From NCBI GenBank assembly GCA_045545575.1, contig JAZQBE010000112.1, positions 1 through 64,000 of the forward strand: a stretch of 64,000 nt of DNA, written 5' to 3'. Below the pieces are notes generated by a model. It did not search any database. It saw only the letters and a list, made by a program, of their open reading frames with translations, and was not told the origin of the DNA. This document shows positions 15,586 through 23,346 of the stretch, in pieces. The translations under genes and the position numbers were made by a program. Within the stretch, counting starts at the first letter, position 1, and the number at the start of each line of letters is the position of its first letter. The DNA comes from Shuttleworthia sp045545575. GTDB taxonomy: Bacteria > Bacillota > Clostridia > Lachnospirales > Lachnospiraceae.

Positions 15586-18000
15586 ATGCAGACTTCACTG
15601 AAATGGATTCGTGCCCTGGTCCCGGGCCTTGCCTGCACGCCGCAGGAATATGCGGACGCCATGATCCTTTCCGGATCCAAAGTCGAGTTTTACACCGCGA
15701 TGGACGCGGATCTCGAAAAAATCGTGATCGGTCAGATCACGGAAATCGCGCCCCATCCGGACGCGGACAAACTGGTGGTATGCCAGGTGAACGTCGGCAG
15801 CGAGACGCTGCAGATCGTCACCGGTGCGCCCAACGTCGAAGTCGGCCAGAAAGTGCCGGTCGTTCTTGACGGCGGACGGGTGGCCGGCGGACACGACGGC
15901 AGCAAAACGCCGGGCGGCATCAAAATCAAAGCCGGCAAGCTGCGCGGCGTGCCTTCGGCGGGCATGATGTGCTCCATCGAAGAGCTCGGCAGCGACCGCA
16001 ACATGTTCCCGGAAGCCCCGGAAGAGGGCATCTACGTGTTTGGCGATGACGCTGAAGTCGGCGCGGACGCCGTAAAGGCGCTCGGCCTCGACGACGTGGT
16101 GGTCGAATATGAAATCACCTCCAACCGCGTGGACTGCTTCTCGGTGCTCGGCATCGCCCGCGAAGCCGCCGCCACCTTCGATCTGCCCTTCGCGCCGCCC
16201 GCAGTGCCTGAAACCGGCAATGACGAGGACGTCAGAGACATCGTATCCGTCGAGATTGCCAACCCCGAGCTTTGCGCCCGCTATACGGCACGCATGGTCA
16301 GAAACGTGAAGTTCGCGCCGTCGCCGGAATGGATGCAGGAACGCCTGCGCGCCCACGGCATCCGGCCCATCAACAACCTCGTGGACATCACGAACTACGT
16401 GATGGAGGAGTACGGCCAGCCGATGCACGCGTTCGATCTTGACACGGTCGCGCAGAATAAGATCGTTGTCCGCACCGCCGAAGACGGAGAAACCTTCGTC
16501 ACCTTAGACGGGCAGGAGCGCACCTTGGACAGCCAGACGCTGATGATCTGCGACGGCGAGAAAGCCATCGGCATCGCCGGCATCATGGGCGGCGAGAATT
16601 CCATGATCACCGAAGACGTGCACACCGTCCTCTTTGAGTCGGCCTGCTTTAACGGAACCAACATCCGCAAGTCCGCGAAAAAGCTGGGCATGCGCACGGA
16701 CGCCTCCTCCAAGTTCGAAAAGGGACTCGATCCGAATCTCGCCATCGAGGCCATCAACCGCGCCTGCGCCCTGGTCGAGGAACTCGGCTGCGGCGAAGTG
16801 GTCGGCGGCGTCGTGGACGTGTATCCGAACCCGGTCGGAAACCGCACCCTTCCGTTTGAGCCCGACCGCTACAACCATCTGCTCGGCACGGACATCCCGG
16901 CGGAGGACATGATCCGCTGGCTGGAAAAACTCGAAATCCCGTACAATAAAGAAACCGGCGAGCTGACCATTCCGTCCTGGCGTCAGGATCTTCTGTGCTA
17001 CGCCGACATCGCGGAGGAAGTGGCCCGGTTCTTCGGCTACGCGAATATTCCGATGTCGCTGCCGAAGGGCGCGGCGGCCATGGGCGGCCTGTCGTTCAAG
17101 CAGCGCGTGGAGGACCTCGTGCGCGACGCGGCCGAGCACTGCGGCTATTCCGGCTCGATGTTCTATTCCTTCGAAAGCCCGAAGGTGTTTGACCGGCTTC
17201 TGATGGACGAAAACGACCCGCTGCGTCAGACTGTGGTGATTTCCAACCCTCTGGGCGAGGATTTCTCCATCATGCGCACGACGCCCTTGAACGGCATGCT
17301 GACGGCGCTGTCCACCAACATGAACCGCCGCAACAAGAACGTTCATCTCTATGAGATGGGCAACGTCTATCTGCCGAAGGCCCTTCCGCTGACGGAGCTG
17401 CCCGAGGAGAAGATGATGCTGACCCTCGGCTTCTACGGGGAAGGCGATTTCTTCACCCTGAAGGGAACCGTGGAGGAGATCTTAGGCGAGCTGGGCATCC
17501 GCAAAAAGCTGCGCTGCACGCCCGGTGCGCGTCCCTACCTGCATCCCGGCCGCCAGGCGGAAATGACCTGCGGCGGCGAGTACATCGGCTATCTCGGCGA
17601 AGTGCATCCGAAGGTGCTGGCCAATTACAGCATGAAGGACCGCGCCTGTGTTGCCGTGCTGGAAATGCCGAAGCTGGTTGAACTGGCCGATTTCGACCGC
17701 AAGTACACCGGCATCGCCCGTTTCCCCGCCGCGACCCGCGACATCAGCATGGTGGTGCCCACCGCGGTGCTCGCCGGACAGATCGAGGACGTCTTCGAGA
17801 AGAAGGGCGGCGCGTATCTGGAAAGCTATCAGCTGTTTGATATCTACGAAGGCGCCCAGATTCTGGCCGGCTTCAAGTCCATGGCCTATTCGCTGGTGTT
17901 CCGCGCACCGGACAAAAACCTGTCCGAAGAGGATATCACTTCGGCCATGAACCGGATCTTAAAGGCCCTGGAAGCCCTCGGCATCCAGCTGCGCGCATAA
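15586..18000 (+). CDS. pheT: Phenylalanine--tRNA ligase beta subunit
   Basis: 804 residues, full length. In order: an EMAP-like tRNA-binding domain (about 40-150, IVIGQITEIAPHPDADKLVVCQV), the B3/B4 editing region with SNRVDCFSVLGIARE near 180, B5 (about 400-470), the catalytic-like core, and a C-terminal ferredoxin-fold anticodon-binding domain ending in DEDITSAMNRI-type sequence (here EEDITSAMNRI). It partners PheS. ATG 15586 follows AAGGAG. A strong hairpin after the stop separates it from queA. Confidence 0.97.
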   Translation: MQTSLKWIRALVPGLACTPQEYADAMILSGSKVEFYTAMDADLEKIVIGQITEIAPHPDADKLVVCQVNVGSETLQIVTGAPNVEVGQKVPVVLDGGRVAGGHDGSKTPGGIKIKAGKLRGVPSAGMMCSIEELGSDRNMFPEAPEEGIYVFGDDAEVGADAVKALGLDDVVVEYEITSNRVDCFSVLGIAREAAATFDLPFAPPAVPETGNDEDVRDIVSVEIANPELCARYTARMVRNVKFAPSPEWMQERLRAHGIRPINNLVDITNYVMEEYGQPMHAFDLDTVAQNKIVVRTAEDGETFVTLDGQERTLDSQTLMICDGEKAIGIAGIMGGENSMITEDVHTVLFESACFNGTNIRKSAKKLGMRTDASSKFEKGLDPNLAIEAINRACALVEELGCGEVVGGVVDVYPNPVGNRTLPFEPDRYNHLLGTDIPAEDMIRWLEKLEIPYNKETGELTIPSWRQDLLCYADIAEEVARFFGYANIPMSLPKGAAAMGGLSFKQRVEDLVRDAAEHCGYSGSMFYSFESPKVFDRLLMDENDPLRQTVVISNPLGEDFSIMRTTPLNGMLTALSTNMNRRNKNVHLYEMGNVYLPKALPLTELPEEKMMLTLGFYGEGDFFTLKGTVEEILGELGIRKKLRCTPGARPYLHPGRQAEMTCGGEYIGYLGEVHPKVLANYSMKDRACVAVLEMPKLVELADFDRKYTGIARFPAATRDISMVVPTAVLAGQIEDVFEKKGGAYLESYQLFDIYEGAQILAGFKSMAYSLVFRAPDKNLSEEDITSAMNRILKALEALGIQLRA

Positions 18001-18017
18001 AAACGAACGATTTACTG

Positions 18018-18046
18018 ACATGCCAACGGCTCGCCTGTTGGCATGT
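18018..18046 (+). terminator. Hairpin between pheT and queA
   Basis: A perfect 10-bp stem (18018-18027 with 18037-18046) with a 9-base loop lies in the 63-base gap. It is followed by TTCG rather than a T-run, and its right arm ends 18 bases before the queA ATG. It may be a weak terminator or a leader hairpin near the queA ribosome binding site. Confidence 0.45.
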
Positions 18047-18063
18047 TTCGTAAGGAAACCATT

Positions 18064-19089
18064 ATGAACACACATGATTTTTACTACGATCTGCCCGAGG
18101 AGCTGATCGCCCAGGACCCGCTCGAGCGCCGCAGCGACTCGCGGCTGATGGTTCTGGACCGCGAAACCGGCGCCTGGGAGCACCGGCATTTCTACGACAT
18201 CGGCGAATACCTGAACCCGGGCGACTGTCTGGTCATCAACAACACCCGCGTGCTGCCGGCGCGGCTGCTCGGCGTGAAGGCGGATACGGGCGCGGCCGTG
18301 GAAGTGCTCCTTCTCGTGCGCAGATCCGACACCGACTGGGAATGCCTGGTACGGCCCGGGAAGAAGTGCCGTCCCGGCGCGAAGCTGGTGTTCGGGGACG
18401 GCCGTCTGACGGGGGAAATCACGGAGATCGCGGACGAGGGCAACCGGATCATCCGGTTTTCCTTTGAGGGCATTTTTGAAGAGATTCTCGACGAGCTGGG
18501 CCAGATGCCCCTTCCACCCTACATTCATCATCAGCTCAAGGATAAGAACCGCTACCAGACCGTGTACGCGAAACACGACGGCTCGGCGGCGGCGCCGACG
18601 GCCGGACTGCATTTCACGCCGGAGCTTCTGGACGCGCTGCGCGAAAAGGGCGTGAAGATCGCGGAGATCACGCTGCACGTCGGACTGGGGACGTTCCGGC
18701 CCGTCAAGGCGGAGGAGATCACCGACCACCACATGCACAGCGAGTATTACGAGATTCCGCAGGAGGCGGCCGATCTCATCAACGCGGCCAAACGGGAAGG
18801 GAAGCGCGTCATCGCCGTCGGCACGACGAGCACCCGGACACTGGAGACGGTGGCCGACGAAAACGGATTTGTGAAGGCCGCGGGCGGCTGGACCCAGATC
18901 TTTATCTATCCCGGCATCCGCCTGAAATGCATCGACGGGCTGATCACGAACTTTCACCTGCCGGAATCGACACTGGTGATGCTCGTTTCCGCGTTCGCGG
19001 GCAGAGAGCACGTTCTTGCGGCCTACGAAGAGGCGGTGAGAGAGAAGTACCGGTTCTTCAGCTTCGGGGATGCGATGTTGATAAAATAA
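18064..19089 (+). CDS. queA: S-adenosylmethionine:tRNA ribosyltransferase-isomerase
   Basis: Transfers and rearranges the ribosyl group of SAM onto preQ1-tRNA to give epoxyqueuosine. 341 residues with family motifs YDLPEELIAQDPLERRSDSRLMVL at the N-terminus, INNTRVLPARLLG near 60, AAPTAGLHFTPELL near 178, VGLGTFRPV near 207 and TNFHLPESTL near 297. The start at ATG 18064 has TAAGGA upstream; an in-frame ATG at 18043 lies in the preceding hairpin and has none. The last codons (GDAMLIK-stop) come from a 17-bp repeat plus island sequence: an integrated element appears to have replaced the original 3' end. Confidence 0.95.
   Translation: MNTHDFYYDLPEELIAQDPLERRSDSRLMVLDRETGAWEHRHFYDIGEYLNPGDCLVINNTRVLPARLLGVKADTGAAVEVLLLVRRSDTDWECLVRPGKKCRPGAKLVFGDGRLTGEITEIADEGNRIIRFSFEGIFEEILDELGQMPLPPYIHHQLKDKNRYQTVYAKHDGSAAAPTAGLHFTPELLDALREKGVKIAEITLHVGLGTFRPVKAEEITDHHMHSEYYEIPQEAADLINAAKREGKRVIAVGTTSTRTLETVADENGFVKAAGGWTQIFIYPGIRLKCIDGLITNFHLPESTLVMLVSAFAGREHVLAAYEEAVREKYRFFSFGDAMLIK
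19063..19079 (+). repeat. Left direct repeat of the AbiE island, inside queA
   Basis: TTCGGGGATGCGATGTT (17 bases) in the last codons of queA recurs exactly at 21512-21528, just before lgt. It reads as one of two attachment-site cores bounding the inserted segment. After the repeat, the queA frame here ends in codons for L-I-K-stop. Confidence 0.8.
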
Positions 19090-19175
19090 CCAACAAAAAT
19101 CGGACGAGCGTATCGAACAAACGCAGGAAACAAGCCACATTTCGGCATTCAGGGGGTGTGACAGCCGGGGAGTTT

Positions 19176-19729
19176 TTACTCCCGTTTTGTCAGCGAAAAC
19201 CTCCCGGCTAAAGAGAAATGCAGATCGGATAATAGATATCCGGTCTGTTTTTTTATAACAACCATATTCAGTTGAGCAACTCTTGAGGACGCATTCAACC
19301 CGCTTATACTCGCCATCTGTTTGGATCCGTACGACTTTTGCAATTGACGTGATTTTCCGTATATTTTTAACGTCATTCCCCGCTCGCCGGACGAGATGAG
19401 AATGCGCTCCAGCTCGTCAGCATAGTCGGATAAGGGACCGTGGACCTTTTTGTTCGCATAGGTCTCAATCGGGTTAGTCAGCCGAAGTTTTCGAGGCAGC
19501 AGGCTAACTAAGAGACGCAGTGTGCGAAGATGAGTGAAAATTGTGAGTCTATGGGAAAGGTCTTGTTGATTTCCATGCGCTTGTAGTAGGCGCTGTTAAA
19601 ATCAACATCTATTCCATAATGTTTATAGATGTACGCCTTGGCCAGACATAGCAAACGGAAAGCCTGTGAGGTATTTGGAGGAACGGAAGAAGATTTGATG
19701 TAAACCGTAGTGTGTATACGGTTTGTGCG
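19176..19729 (-). pseudogene. Decayed minus-strand coding remnant in the island (uncertain)
   Basis: The 19090-19990 gap holds no intact gene and is AT-richer than its surroundings. On the minus strand two long open segments overlap in different frames. One runs from about 19729 down to a TAG at 19508-19510 and would read through SSSVPPNTSQAF and KAYIYKHYGIDVDFNSAYY. The other is open from about 19565 down to 19176 and would read through NPIETYANKKVHGPLSDYA. Both look protein-like but lack a proper start and are broken by a frameshift and stops. I do not recognise the family. This may be the remains of a mobility or accessory gene of the island, or chance. Confidence 0.3.
19221..19254 (+). 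terminator. Intrinsic terminator at the left end of the island
   Basis: An 11-bp stem with one G-U pair (19221-19231 with 19237-19247) and a 5-base loop is followed by seven T residues. A smaller GGGAGT/ACTCCC hairpin (19168-19183) lies just upstream. Together they would stop transcription leaving queA. A further stem with T-rich tail (CCCCCG/CGGGGG, 19866-19890) lies before the abiE promoter. Confidence 0.75.
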
Positions 19730-19937
19730 TCAGCACTGCCGTCCATGATCAGCATTTTGTAATAAGCAAAAGCGGGCATACTCTTATTACAGCTGAAAAA
19801 AGGAGTTACTCATACGCATCCTATATCGATTCCTCTATTTCAAGTGTAAGCCGTTCCTAAAAGGGCCCCCGCATCAGCTGTCGGGGGTTTCTAATTTCAG
19901 GGGACTGGTAAAAAAACACCGCGCGTCAAAAGAGATA

Positions 19938-19976
19938 TTTACAATCGTGCTTAAGCGTGATAGAATTTAAGCACGA
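19938..19976 (+). promoter_or_regulatory. abiEi-abiEii promoter with overlapping inverted-repeat operator
   Basis: TTTACA at 19938-19943 and TAGAAT at 19961-19966 are 17 bases apart. A perfect 10-base inverted repeat, TCGTGCTTAA at 19945-19954 and TTAAGCACGA at 19967-19976, brackets the spacer and the -10 box. AbiEi antitoxins of studied systems bind inverted repeats in their own promoter; the position here fits negative autoregulation. The abiEi start follows 24 bases later with AAAGGAGG. Confidence 0.75.
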
Positions 19977-19999
19977 ACGGAAAGGAGGCGCATAGTCCT

Positions 20000-20599
20000 A
20001 TGTCTGAAATCTGGCAAACGATACAAACAGTAGCAGAAGCGAATGACGGCAGTTTTACGACCAGGCAGATCGAAGATGCCGGCATCAGCCGCGCGCACCT
20101 GAAAAGCTATGTAGACAAAGCGCTTCTGATCCGTACCGGGCATGGCCATTATGCGCTTCCGGATTCTCTTATTGATGAATATGCCATTCTCCAGGCGCGA
20201 AGCCGTGTTATTCTGTTCTCCTATGGAACGGCGCTCTATCTCTGGGGGATGACGGATCGCATTCCGCACAGCTTTGATGTGACGGTTCCTTCCGGAACAA
20301 ATATGTCACGGATCCAGAAGGATCTTCCGGACCTCAGAGTCCACTATGTCAGAAAAGATCTGCACGAGATCGGCGTAGCCGAAACTGTGACGCCGATGGG
20401 AAGCAAGGTGAGGCTGTATGACAAAGAACGCTGCATCTGCGACCTGATCCGCTCCCGGAAAGACATGGATATGCAGCTGTATTCCGGAGCAATCAAGGAA
20501 TACTTTTCGGATCATCCCAATATGAGAAAGCTTCTGAAATACGGGAAACAGTTTGGAATAGAAGATAAGATCCGGACATATTCGGAGGTGCTTGCATGA
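20000..20599 (+). CDS. abiEi: Type IV toxin-antitoxin AbiEi-family antitoxin
   Basis: 199 residues. An N-terminal winged helix-turn-helix (about 10-55: DGSFTTRQIEDAGISRAHLKSYV, then LIRTGHGHYALP) is followed by the AbiEi domain (SYGTALYLWGMTDRIPHSFDVTVPSGTN, then a CDLIR segment). The protein represses its own operon and counteracts the AbiEii nucleotidyltransferase; the systems act in phage abortive infection. The gene overlaps abiEii by four bases (ATGA). Codon and base composition are less GC-rich than the flanking genes, consistent with transfer. The start at 20000 has an AAAGGAGGCG site. Confidence 0.88.
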   Translation: MSEIWQTIQTVAEANDGSFTTRQIEDAGISRAHLKSYVDKALLIRTGHGHYALPDSLIDEYAILQARSRVILFSYGTALYLWGMTDRIPHSFDVTVPSGTNMSRIQKDLPDLRVHYVRKDLHEIGVAETVTPMGSKVRLYDKERCICDLIRSRKDMDMQLYSGAIKEYFSDHPNMRKLLKYGKQFGIEDKIRTYSEVLA

Positions 20600-21444
20600 A
20601 GACACCGGAACAGCTGAAAGGAGCTATTCGTAACATAGCTAAGGCCAAAAATCTGCGTTCTCAGGAAGTCCTTCAGATGTTTCTGTTTGAACGGATCCTG
20701 GATCGGCTTGCTGCGTCTCCTTACCGCAACAACTTCATCTTGAAGGGTGGACTTCTGATCTCTTCGATGATCGGCATTTCCGAACGGACCACCATGGACA
20801 TGGATACGACCGTTCGGGGCATCGATATGACGGAAGACGAGATCTCCCGCATTGTACAGGAGATTTTTTCCGTCATTTTAAATGACGGTATTCGATTTGT
20901 CTTTAAGAAGATCGAGCCGATACGCGAGGATGATGACTACAACAACTTCCGTGTGTACTTTGAAGCGGAATACGGCAAAATCAGAAATCCCATGAAGATG
21001 GATATCACGACAGGGGATGAGATCACACCGGCGGCCATTCAGTATGAATACCCGCTGCTGTTTGAAGAGCGCTCCATCCCGGTTATGGCCTACACGCTGG
21101 AAACGATCCTGGCGGAGAAGTACGAAACGGTCATACGCCGGAATATCGGCACCACACGGGCCAGAGATTTTTATGATCTTTATGCACTGTATCATATGCA
21201 TAAAGATCATATCCGGATCCCGGTTCTGAAGCTTGCGGTGGAGCATACCGCAAGAAAGCGCGGATCTCTGGATCTTCTTGCGGAATGGGAAGAAATCCTT
21301 ACGGATATCCGCGAGGAGGACGCCCTGAAGAATCTCTGGAAAAACTATATTGCCGACAATCCTTACACCGCTGACCTGACATTCGAAGACGTGGCGGAAG
21401 TGGTTGGCATAATCGGCAGGATGTTAACTGATGAAGATGGGTGA
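20596..21444 (+). CDS. abiEii: AbiEii-family nucleotidyltransferase toxin
   Basis: 282 residues, a typical length. The nucleotidyltransferase motif is clear: FILKGGLLISSM near residue 46 followed by ERTTMDMDTTVRG near 60, which holds the two acidic metal ligands, and a later LETILAEKYETVIRRN segment near 168 with RDFYDLY near 188. AbiEii toxins transfer nucleotides to target RNAs such as tRNA and stop growth until restrained by AbiEi. It overlaps abiEi by four bases, so the pair is translationally coupled. The frame is intact, so the system may be functional. This is the last gene of the island. Confidence 0.9.
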   Translation: MKTPEQLKGAIRNIAKAKNLRSQEVLQMFLFERILDRLAASPYRNNFILKGGLLISSMIGISERTTMDMDTTVRGIDMTEDEISRIVQEIFSVILNDGIRFVFKKIEPIREDDDYNNFRVYFEAEYGKIRNPMKMDITTGDEITPAAIQYEYPLLFEERSIPVMAYTLETILAEKYETVIRRNIGTTRARDFYDLYALYHMHKDHIRIPVLKLAVEHTARKRGSLDLLAEWEEILTDIREEDALKNLWKNYIADNPYTADLTFEDVAEVVGIIGRMLTDEDG

Positions 21445-21451
21445 TCAATAT

Positions 21452-21538
21452 ATGACATTTGTTGCAGCAGATGTATCAAACACCCGTGTGATTTCAGCTA
21501 TAAATCGGTCTTTCGGGGATGCGATGTTCATTCACTGA
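21452..21538 (+). pseudogene. Displaced 3' end of the ancestral queA at the island's right junction
   Basis: A 28-codon frame from ATG 21452 runs through the right copy of the 17-bp repeat and ends SFGDAMFIH-stop, in the same frame as queA. The final codons match the expected QueA C-terminus and are a plausible remnant of the original gene end. The upstream codons come from the element and there is no convincing ribosome binding site, so it is probably not a real gene. Confidence 0.6.
21512..21528 (+). repeat. Right direct repeat of the AbiE island
   Basis: Second exact copy of the 17-base queA-end sequence. It is followed by the codons ATT CAC TGA of the ancestral queA tail and then by the lgt ribosome binding site. 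With the copy at 19063-19079 it brackets a 2.45-kb insert. Confidence 0.8.
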
Positions 21539-21565
21539 CCGCCGCCAAAGGAGGAGAGAACAGCT

Positions 21566-22480
21566 GTGGAAAACGCGATTCTGTTTCCAAATCTGCATAT
21601 TACGCTTCGCAATGTGGGGAAGACGATTCCCATCGGCAATTTCACCATTGCCTATTACGGCATCATCATCGCCGCCGGCATGCTGCTGGGGGTGTCCTGG
21701 ATCCTGCGCGAAGCAAAGCGCACCGGCCAGAACGAGGACGAATACCTGGATCTGTGCATCTGGGGGCTGATCTTCGGCGTGATCGGCGCGCGTCTGTATT
21801 ACGTGGCGTTCCGCTGGCAGGAGTACGCGAAGCAGCCGCTGCAGATCCTGAACCTGCGCGGCGGCGGCCTGGCGATCTACGGCGGCGTGATCGGCGCGGT
21901 GCTGACCATTTTCATTCTGACGAAGGTCCGCAAAAAGGCCGCGTTTCTGGACGTGCTGGACCTGGTGGGCATGGGCGCGCTGATCGGACAGATCTTAGGG
22001 CGCTGGGGCAACTTCTTCAACCGCGAGGTTTTCGGCGAGTACACCGACAATCTGTTCGCGATGCAGCTGCCGATCACCGCAATCCGCTCCATGGACGACG
22101 TTTCGCCGCTGATGATGGAGCACCTTGCGGAAATCGAAGGCGTCACGTTTATCCAGGTCGCGCCGACGTTTCTCTACGAATCCCTCTGGAACGTCGGGGT
22201 GCTGGTGATCATCCTGCTGCTGCGCAGATACCGCCGGTTTTCCGGCGAGCTGTTCTGTGTGTACCTGTTCGGCTACGGCCTGGGCCGGTTCTGGATCGAA
22301 GGTGTGCGCACCGATCAGCTGTATCTGTGGAACACGCAGATTCCGGTTTCCCAGGCGCTGGCCCTGGTGCTGATGATTGTATCCGCCGCGTTTCTGATCC
22401 CCGGCTTCCTCCGGCACAGGAGAGGAGAGAAAGCGCTGCTCACCGTCCGTCCCGGGAGGGAAACCGAAACGCCGTTATAA
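21566..22480 (+). CDS. lgt: Prolipoprotein diacylglyceryl transferase
   Basis: 304 residues, polytopic. Transfers diacylglycerol from phosphatidylglycerol to the lipobox Cys of prelipoproteins at the membrane. The Lgt signature GRWGNFFNREVFGEY is near residue 140, with the upstream R-G-G-G-L-A-I-Y-G-G segment near 98 and a later FLYESLWN near 200. The start is GTG 21566, preceded by AAAGGAGGAGA. It was presumably next to queA before the island inserted. Lipoprotein genes at 32805 and 62115 are candidate substrates. Confidence 0.95.
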   Translation: MENAILFPNLHITLRNVGKTIPIGNFTIAYYGIIIAAGMLLGVSWILREAKRTGQNEDEYLDLCIWGLIFGVIGARLYYVAFRWQEYAKQPLQILNLRGGGLAIYGGVIGAVLTIFILTKVRKKAAFLDVLDLVGMGALIGQILGRWGNFFNREVFGEYTDNLFAMQLPITAIRSMDDVSPLMMEHLAEIEGVTFIQVAPTFLYESLWNVGVLVIILLLRRYRRFSGELFCVYLFGYGLGRFWIEGVRTDQLYLWNTQIPVSQALALVLMIVSAAFLIPGFLRHRRGEKALLTVRPGRETETPL

Positions 22481-22572
22481 TTCACAAAATTTTTTTGGTT
22501 TCCTTATCGAATCTCAACGGAACAGCTGTTCGAACAGCGTTCTAAAAACTAAATATTGTGTCTGCGGAAAAA

Positions 22573-22673
22573 GAGGGCACCAGATCTGGGGATCTGGTGC
22601 CCTCCACTTTGCGCCACACCGCGAAAAACCCGGGTTTCAGACGAAATCCGGGTTTGATTTTTGCCCTTTTTTC
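22573..22673. terminator. Tandem terminators between lgt and mraZ
   Basis: The 368-base gap after lgt holds no gene. First comes a perfect 14-bp stem (22573-22586 with 22591-22604) with a TGGG loop; it has a T-run only on the minus-strand side. Next is a 13-bp stem with one G-U (22626-22638 with 22643-22655), followed by GATTTTTGCCCTTTTTT. These insulate the division cluster from lgt. The MraZ boxes follow directly. Confidence 0.75.
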
Positions 22674-22681
22674 CTCTAAAA

Positions 22682-22749
22682 TGGTGAAAAGTGGTGAGGA
22701 TTGGATGCCAGGTGGAGCAAAGTGGGGATAAGTTGATAACTTTGTGGAT
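22682..22749 (+). promoter_or_regulatory. MraZ operator: array of TGGNN boxes
   Basis: TGG boxes begin at 22682 (TGGTG), 22692 (TGGTG), 22702 (TGGAT), 22713 (TGGAG) and 22723 (TGGGG), with another TGGAT at 22745. The 10-11 base spacing puts them on one face of the helix. MraZ of studied bacteria binds TGGGN repeats spaced this way upstream of its own gene. The array lies about 100-165 bases before the mraZ start. Confidence 0.75.
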
Positions 22750-22848
22750 AATCCCCGAAAAGCCTTCCCGGCGCGCATCCCGACCGAAAACAGCGGGTTC
22801 CGTTCCCGAAAAAACGGAAAAATGATAAGGAAAGGAGGCGCCGTCGGC

Positions 22849-23283
22849 ATGGTTTTCACCGGCACATACAACCACAGCATCGATACGAAGGGACGACTGA
22901 TCGTTCCTGCGAAGCTGCGGGAAAAACTGGGGGAAGCCTTTATGGTTACGCAGGGTCCCGACGGCTGCCTTTACGCCTATCCGGAAAGCGAGTGGGAGAC
23001 CATCGAGCGCAGTTTCCGTGAAAACACCACGCCGACGCGGGACGCGCGCCGTTTTATGCGTATTTTCTTCGCCGGCGCCTGTGACGTGGAAGTGGACAAG
23101 CAGGGGCGCATCCTTCTGCCGGCCAACCTGCGCGAGTATGCGGCGCTGGAAAAAGACGTGGTCTTCGCCGGTGTCATGAACCATGTGGAGATCTGGGAGC
23201 CCTCGCGCTGGAACGAAGTCAACAATCCGGATATGTTCGACGATACGGCAGAGCATATGGCTGAAATCGGTGTGCTGTTCTGA
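22849..23283 (+). CDS. mraZ: Transcriptional regulator MraZ
   Basis: 144 residues with two AbrB-like half domains: FTGTYNHSIDTKGRLIVPAKLRE at the N-terminus and DVEVDKQGRILLPANLREY near residue 80, each with the DxKGR/DxxGR motif. MraZ forms ring oligomers that bind repeats upstream of the dcw cluster. The start at ATG 22849 gives the normal family length and has AAAGGAGG ten bases upstream; an extended frame from 22744 would run through the operator region. First gene of the division operon. Confidence 0.95.
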   Translation: MVFTGTYNHSIDTKGRLIVPAKLREKLGEAFMVTQGPDGCLYAYPESEWETIERSFRENTTPTRDARRFMRIFFAGACDVEVDKQGRILLPANLREYAALEKDVVFAGVMNHVEIWEPSRWNEVNNPDMFDDTAEHMAEIGVLF

Positions 23284-23346
23284 TTTTGATCCGGGCATGC
23301 GGCGTAAAGCCGCAGGCAGAAGCCATTGAAAAGATGAGGTCAGAAC

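Noticed and set aside
19176..19376. Intact 66-codon minus-strand gene
   Set aside because: There is no ribosome binding site, and the frame stays open upstream without a start. It is better read as part of a decayed sequence.
22744..22848. Upstream extension of MraZ by 35 residues
   Set aside because: It would run through the operator region and make the protein longer than the family; AAAGGAGG points to ATG 22849.
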